A stretch of DNA of 64,000 nt from Pseudomonas sp. UFMG81 (lineage in GTDB: Bacteria; Pseudomonadota; Gammaproteobacteria; Pseudomonadales; Pseudomonadaceae): NCBI RefSeq assembly GCF_015354575.1, contig NZ_JACAFQ010000022.1, forward strand, positions 1 through 64,000, given 5' to 3'. Position 1 is the stretch's first letter; every line of letters starts with the position of its first letter. Shown piece after piece: positions 62,837 to 64,000 of this stretch. The notes below the pieces were generated by a model that saw only the letters and a program-made list of their open reading frames with translations, did no database searches and had not been told where the DNA came from. A program made the translations under genes and the position numbers.

Positions 62837-64000
62837 ATGAACCACTACGCCAAAGCCGAACGTGCCCTGCTCGACCCAATGGAAACCGCCAGTATCGACG
62901 CGCTGCGCCAGCACCAGCTGGAGCGCCTGCGCTGGAGCCTGCTGCACGCCTACCAGAACGTTCCCCTGTACCGCCAGCGTTTCGACGCCTGCGGTGCCCA
63001 CCCGGACGACCTGCACACGCTGGACGACCTGGCCAAGTTCCCCTTCACCGGCAAGAACGACCTGCGCGACAACTACCCCTACGGCATGTTCGCCGTGCCC
63101 CAGGACCAGGTGGTGCGCCTGCACGCCTCCAGCGGCACCACCGGCAAGCCGACCGTGGTCGGCTACACCCAGAACGACATCGACACCTGGGCCAACGTGG
63201 TGGCGCGCTCGATCCGCGCCGCCGGCGGGCGCAAGGGCGACAAGGTGCACGTCTCCTACGGCTACGGCCTGTTCACCGGCGGCCTGGGCGCGCACTACGG
63301 CGCCGAACGCCTGGGCTGCACGGTGATCCCCATGTCCGGCGGCCAGACCGAGAAGCAGGTGCAACTGATCCGCGACTTCCAGCCCGACATCATCATGGTC
63401 ACGCCGTCGTACATGCTCAACCTGGCCGACGAGATCGAGCGCCAGGGCATCGCTCCCGACGACCTCAAGCTGCGCCTGGGCATCTTCGGTGCCGAGCCCT
63501 GGACGGATGAACTGCGGCGTTCCATCGAACAGCGCCTGGGCATCGACGCCCTGGACATCTATGGCCTGTCGGAAATCATGGGGCCGGGCGTGGCCATGGA
63601 GTGCATCGAGACCAAGGACGGCCCGACCATCTGGGAAGACCACTTCTACCCCGAGATCATCGACCCGGTGACTGGCGCCGTGCTGCCGGACGGCCAGCTC
63701 GGCGAGCTGGTGTTCACCTCGCTGAGCAAGGAGGCGCTGCCGATGGTGCGCTACCGCACCCGCGACCTCACCCGCCTGCTGCCCGGCACCGCGCGGCCGA
63801 TGCGGCGCATCGGCAAGATCACTGGGCGCAGCGACGACATGCTGATCATCCGCGGGGTCAATGTGTTCCCCACGCAGATCGAAGAGCAGGTGTTGAAAAT
63901 AAAACAGCTTTCAGAGCTTTATGAAATTCATCTGTATCGTAATGGCAACCTTGACACGGTCGAAGTGCATGTGGAGCTGCGGGCTGATAGCCAGTACCTG
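62837..64000 (+). CDS. paaK: Phenylacetate-CoA ligase PaaK, 3' end outside window
   Basis: The first 388 residues are present; the frame is open to the window end, and about 50 residues of the usual ~440 are missing. Adenylate-forming fold: SSGTTGKPTVVGYT (P-loop) near residue 96, DIYGLSEIMGPG near 240, YRTRDLTRL near 308, and GRSDDMLIIRGVNVFP near 331. It activates phenylacetate to phenylacetyl-CoA, the inducer that relieves PaaX repression. The paaA-E oxygenase genes would be expected next. Confidence 0.95.
   Translation, partial: MNHYAKAERALLDPMETASIDALRQHQLERLRWSLLHAYQNVPLYRQRFDACGAHPDDLHTLDDLAKFPFTGKNDLRDNYPYGMFAVPQDQVVRLHASSGTTGKPTVVGYTQNDIDTWANVVARSIRAAGGRKGDKVHVSYGYGLFTGGLGAHYGAERLGCTVIPMSGGQTEKQVQLIRDFQPDIIMVTPSYMLNLADEIERQGIAPDDLKLRLGIFGAEPWTDELRRSIEQRLGIDALDIYGLSEIMGPGVAMECIETKDGPTIWEDHFYPEIIDPVTGAVLPDGQLGELVFTSLSKEALPMVRYRTRDLTRLLPGTARPMRRIGKITGRSDDMLIIRGVNVFPTQIEEQVLKIKQLSELYEIHLYRNGNLDTVEVHVELRADSQYL

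Overview
The window looks like a Pseudomonas chromosome of the P. putida group. The main evidence is the phenylacetate block at the right end (paaY-paaX divergent from paaF-G-H-I-J-K), MvaT-family H-NS-like proteins, a dCACHE chemoreceptor, and high-GC codon use in the flanks. This is inferred from gene content and protein resemblance; no search was run.

Layout. (1) 1-12.9 kb is ordinary metabolic and signalling chromosome: a short-chain dehydrogenase, an aldoxime dehydratase, a zinc alcohol dehydrogenase, a polar amino-acid ABC transporter with a cystathionine beta-lyase-like enzyme and a divergent LysR regulator, a secreted 13-residue-repeat protein, an XdhC-family protein, a chemoreceptor and a DinB-fold protein. 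(2) 13.0-52.6 kb is an accessory, defence-rich island. It holds a DUF3800 protein, a Gabija-like OLD-nuclease/UvrD pair, a CoiA-like nuclease, an MvaT-like silencer, an HExxH protein, a tyrosine integrase facing a KfrA-like protein, a Shango operon (TerB protein, ATPase, helicase), an unassigned two-gene helicase-nuclease operon, a giant STAND-like NTPase ending in a nuclease fold, two paralogous XRE regulators, several decayed genes, an AT-rich field of ~180-bp repeats, and a two-gene MvaT-like module beside a truncated integrase-like gene. (3) At 52,788-52,815 is a 28-bp sequence nearly identical to the XerCD dif core. GGGNAGGG motifs (the FtsK-orienting KOPS pattern) lie mostly on the + strand to its left and on the - strand to its right, so this is probably the chromosomal dif in the replication terminus, with the island stacked against it. 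(4) 52.8-64 kb is chromosome again: a serine hydrolase with a divergent LysR regulator, a DUF4019 lipoprotein, and the phenylacetate degradation genes, the last (paaK) cut by the window end.

How the genes fit together. The island combines at least two recognisable anti-phage systems (Gabija-like and Shango) with two architectures I cannot assign: the helicase-nuclease plus 692-residue partner at 34.7-40.7 kb, and the 1447-residue NTPase-nuclease at 44.7-49.1 kb. The MvaT paralogues, one of them an oligomerisation-domain-only form, are suited to silencing or de-silencing such AT-rich acquired DNA. The XRE regulators and KfrA-like protein probably control individual modules. In the right flank, the paa genes cover ligation of phenylacetate to CoA (PaaK), epoxide isomerisation (PaaG), beta-oxidation of the ring-opened product (PaaF, H, J), thioester rescue (PaaI, PaaY) and repression by PaaX.

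No tRNA or rRNA gene, CRISPR array or intact insertion sequence was seen.
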